Of a stretch of DNA of 64,000 nt, positions 61,909 through 64,000 are shown one piece after another. The stretch lies in assembly GCF_000244915.1 (NCBI RefSeq), contig NZ_CM001442.1, positions 930,001 to 994,000 on the forward strand. Direction: 5' to 3'. Numbering within the stretch: the first letter of the stretch is position 1; each line of letters opens with the position of its first letter. Source of the DNA: Bradyrhizobium sp. WSM471. GTDB lineage: Bacteria > Pseudomonadota > Alphaproteobacteria > Rhizobiales > Xanthobacteraceae. Below the pieces are notes generated by a model that was given only the letters and a program-made list of their open reading frames with translations, was not told where the DNA came from and searched no databases. A program made the translations under genes and the position numbers.

Positions 61909-63720
61909 TCAGCTATCCACCTTCAGCGCGGCGATGAAGGCTTCCTGCGGGATGTCGACCTTGCCGAACTGCCGCATCTTCTTCTTGCCTTCCTTCTGCT
62001 TCTCCAGAAGTTTGCGCTTACGGGTGATGTCGCCGCCGTAGCACTTTGCGGTGACGTCCTTGCGTAGCGCGCGGACCGTTTCGCGCGCGATCACCTTGCC
62101 GCCGATCGCTGCCTGGATCGGGATCTGGAACATGTGCGGCGGGATCAAATCCTTCATCTTCTCGACCATGGCGCGGCCGCGGCCTTCGGCACGGGTGCGA
62201 TGCACCAGCATCGAGAGCGCGTCGACCGGCTCGTTGTTGACGAGGATCTGCATCTTCACCAGATCGGCCGGCTTGTAGTCGGTGAGATGATAGTCGAACG
62301 AGGCGTAGCCCTTGGAGACCGACTTCAGGCGATCGTAGAAATCGAACACGACCTCGTTGAGCGGCAGATCGTATTTCACCATGGCGCGGGAGCCGACATA
62401 GGTCAGCTCCTTCTGCACGCCGCGGCGGTCCTGGCACAGCTTCAGCACGCTGCCGAGATATTCGTCGGGGGTGAGGATCGTGGCCTCGATCCAGGGCTCC
62501 TGGATCTCCGCGATCTTGACCACATCAGGCATGTCGACAGGATTGTGAATCGAGATTTCCTGGCCGTCAGTGAGGCTCATCTTGTAGATCACGCTGGGCG
62601 CGGTCGCGATCAGGTTGAGATCGAATTCGCGCGACAGCCGCTCCTGGATGATCTCCAGGTGCAACAGCCCGAGGAAGCCGCAGCGGAAGCCGAAGCCGAG
62701 TGCGGCCGAGGTCTCCATCTCGTAGGAGAAGCTGGCATCGTTGAGGCGCAGCTTGCCCATCGCCGCGCGCAAGGTCTCGAAGTCGTCGGCGTCGGCGGGG
62801 AACAGGCCGCAGAACACCACGGGAATGGCCGGCTTGAAGCCCGGCAGCATCTCGGTCACCGGCTTCTTGTCGTCGGTGATGGTGTCGCCGACGCGGGTGT
62901 CGGCCACTTCCTTGATCGCGGCGGTGATGAAGCCGATCTCGCCGGGGCCGAGCTCGTCGACCTGCGTCATCTTCGGGGTGAAGAAGCCGACGCGCTCGAT
63001 GTCATAGGCCGCGCCCGTGCCCATCATGCGGACCCGGCTGCCCTTCTTCATGACGCCGTCGACGACGCGGATCAGCACCACCACGCCGAGATAGACGTCG
63101 TACCAGCTGTCGACCAGCAACGCCTTCAGCGTCGCCTCGCGGTCACCCTTCGGCGGCGGCAGGCGGGTGACGATCGCCTCCAGCACGTCGGGCACGCCGA
63201 GGCCGGTCTTGGCCGAGATCATCACGGACTCGGACGCGTCGATGCCGATGACGTCCTCGATCTGTTGCTTGACCTTTTCCGGCTCGGCGGCGGGAAGGTC
63301 GACCTTGTTCAGGACCGGAACGATCTCATGCCCCGCATCGAGCGCGTGGTAGACGTTGGCGAGTGTCTGTGCCTCGACGCCCTGGCTGGCATCCACCACC
63401 AGCAGGGAACCCTCGCAGGCCGCCAGCGACCGCGAGACTTCGTAGGCGAAGTCGACGTGGCCGGGCGTGTCCATCAGGTTGAAGATGTAATCCTTGCCGT
63501 CCTTGGCGCGGTAGGCGAGGCGCACCGTCTGCGCCTTGATGGTGATGCCGCGCTCGCGCTCGATGTCCATGGAATCGAGCACCTGCTCCTTGCCCGCCAT
63601 TTCACGGTCGGTGAGGCCGCCGGTCATCTGGATCAGGCGGTCGGCCAGCGTCGATTTGCCATGGTCGATATGGGCGACGATGGAGAAATTGCGGATGTTG
63701 GAAATGGGGACGGTCGTCAT
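61909..63720 (-). CDS. lepA: Elongation factor 4 (LepA), ribosome back-translocase
   Basis: A 603-residue GTPase, the normal size. It has the G domain with [16 protein letters not shown] (P-loop), the [18 protein letters not shown] switch region, DTPGHVDF and NKVDLP. Domain II follows, then LepA-specific sequence ending [35 protein letters not shown], a hallmark of the unique C-terminal domain. It binds ribosomes and affects elongation and initiation under stress. ATG 63720 is the conserved start ([21 protein letters not shown]); the frame is open to 63759. Confidence 0.97.
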   Translation of the reverse strand: MTTVPISNIRNFSIVAHIDHGKSTLADRLIQMTGGLTDREMAGKEQVLDSMDIERERGITIKAQTVRLAYRAKDGKDYIFNLMDTPGHVDFAYEVSRSLAACEGSLLVVDASQGVEAQTLANVYHALDAGHEIVPVLNKVDLPAAEPEKVKQQIEDVIGIDASESVMISAKTGLGVPDVLEAIVTRLPPPKGDREATLKALLVDSWYDVYLGVVVLIRVVDGVMKKGSRVRMMGTGAAYDIERVGFFTPKMTQVDELGPGEIGFITAAIKEVADTRVGDTITDDKKPVTEMLPGFKPAIPVVFCGLFPADADDFETLRAAMGKLRLNDASFSYEMETSAALGFGFRCGFLGLLHLEIIQERLSREFDLNLIATAPSVIYKMSLTDGQEISIHNPVDMPDVVKIAEIQEPWIEATILTPDEYLGSVLKLCQDRRGVQKELTYVGSRAMVKYDLPLNEVVFDFYDRLKSVSKGYASFDYHLTDYKPADLVKMQILVNNEPVDALSMLVHRTRAEGRGRAMVEKMKDLIPPHMFQIPIQAAIGGKVIARETVRALRKDVTAKCYGGDITRKRKLLEKQKEGKKKMRQFGKVDIPQEAFIAALKVDS

Positions 63721-63960
63721 GGGCGCGGGATACCACTCACACCCCCGTGCGGCAACCATTCACTTGGTCCTGCTGCGCCCCCAGAAGGCACGCCCGGCAG
63801 TGCGCCTGCGCGTCCGGGACGGGGCAGCCGGCCCTGCCTCCCGCGGGACCAGAGGGTGGACGGCATCGATCCGCCAGCCGCTGCGATCTCCGGCCTCCCT
63901 GCCATCGATTTCAGCGACCGCCTCTGCTAGTTTTCCGGCTTTCTGTCATGGAAACAGGCA

Positions 63961-64000
63961 ATGCATTGGAAGCGCCTTTCCGCTTTGTTGGTTGCGGCGT
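63961..64000 (+). CDS. Start of an exported protein (partial, runs off the window)
   Basis: ATG 63961 begins MHWKRLSALLVAA, a textbook signal-peptide start (positive N-terminus, hydrophobic core), with AGG a few bases upstream. Only 13 codons are inside the window, so no family can be given. An out-of-frame ATG at 63949 gives less leader-like sequence. The region 63721-63960 carries no other gene I can see and must hold the divergent promoters. Confidence 0.45.
   Translation, partial: MHWKRLSALLVAA

Noticed and set aside
62134..63930. 598-codon forward open frame opposite lepA
   Set aside because: Shadow of a conserved gene; His/Asp-rich composition typical of antisense reading.

Overview
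The window looks like chromosomal DNA of a high-GC alphaproteobacterium, most likely Bradyrhizobium or a close relative. The genus is an inference. It rests on base composition and codon use, the radC-map pair, the many two-component uptake genes, and several families of palindromic intergenic repeats of a kind I associate with bradyrhizobial genomes. Nearly all of the DNA is coding, and most genes are ordinary chromosomal ones.

Layout. 1-6.6 kb: a cytochrome P450, small proteins, a LuxR-type regulator, a PQ-loop membrane protein and a tyrosine integrase. The integrase sits beside a 46-bp 3' fragment of a glycine tRNA gene, so this stretch may be the right end of an integrated element. 6.9-10.6 kb: a DsrE / TAXI-receptor / VasI-like three-gene operon, then an acetyltransferase and a DUF1003 protein. 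10.7-19.4 kb: a sugar-catabolism cluster with a LacI-type regulator, xylulokinase, xylose isomerase, a three-part sugar ABC importer, an aldose dehydrogenase and a lactonase-type hydrolase. 19.4-30.2 kb: ATP-grasp enzyme, ferredoxin-NADP reductase, a membrane-linked glutamate-synthase-like enzyme, PilZ, a CorC-type protein, a chemoreceptor, and a fused double beta-barrel porin. 30.3-35.7 kb: a creatininase-type hydrolase divergent from a tightly overlapping NitT/TauT-type ABC operon that also carries a 2-hydroxyacid dehydrogenase and a two-domain Inh-like protein. 35.7-43.5 kb: a predicted lysozyme, radC, map, an MscS channel and a K+/H+ antiporter. 43.5-45.9 kb: repeats, a GntR relic and an IS110/IS1111-type insertion. 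45.9-48.0 kb: modABC for molybdate. 48.2-54 kb: mepA, an EAL/degenerate-GGDEF protein and a second chemoreceptor. 54-58.3 kb: a duplicated flavoenzyme 3' end, a secreted protein, the intact flavoenzyme and an amidase. 58.4-64 kb: a membrane-anchored TAXI-type protein, small stress-like proteins, an orphan receiver, a dehydrogenase, lepA and the start of an exported protein.

The most interesting object is the IS element at 44319-45704. It has split one of the palindromic repeats exactly, has 14-bp inverted ends, encodes a DEDD transposase, and has a 266-bp noncoding tail. That tail contains two short segments matching the two sides of its own insertion site in the strand arrangement expected of a bridge-RNA target loop. 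Other points of interest are the tRNA-Gly attachment scar, the duplicated gene end around a secreted-protein gene, two genes sharing a near-identical leader, the Omp25-OprB fusion porin, and two TAXI-type receptors without TRAP permeases.
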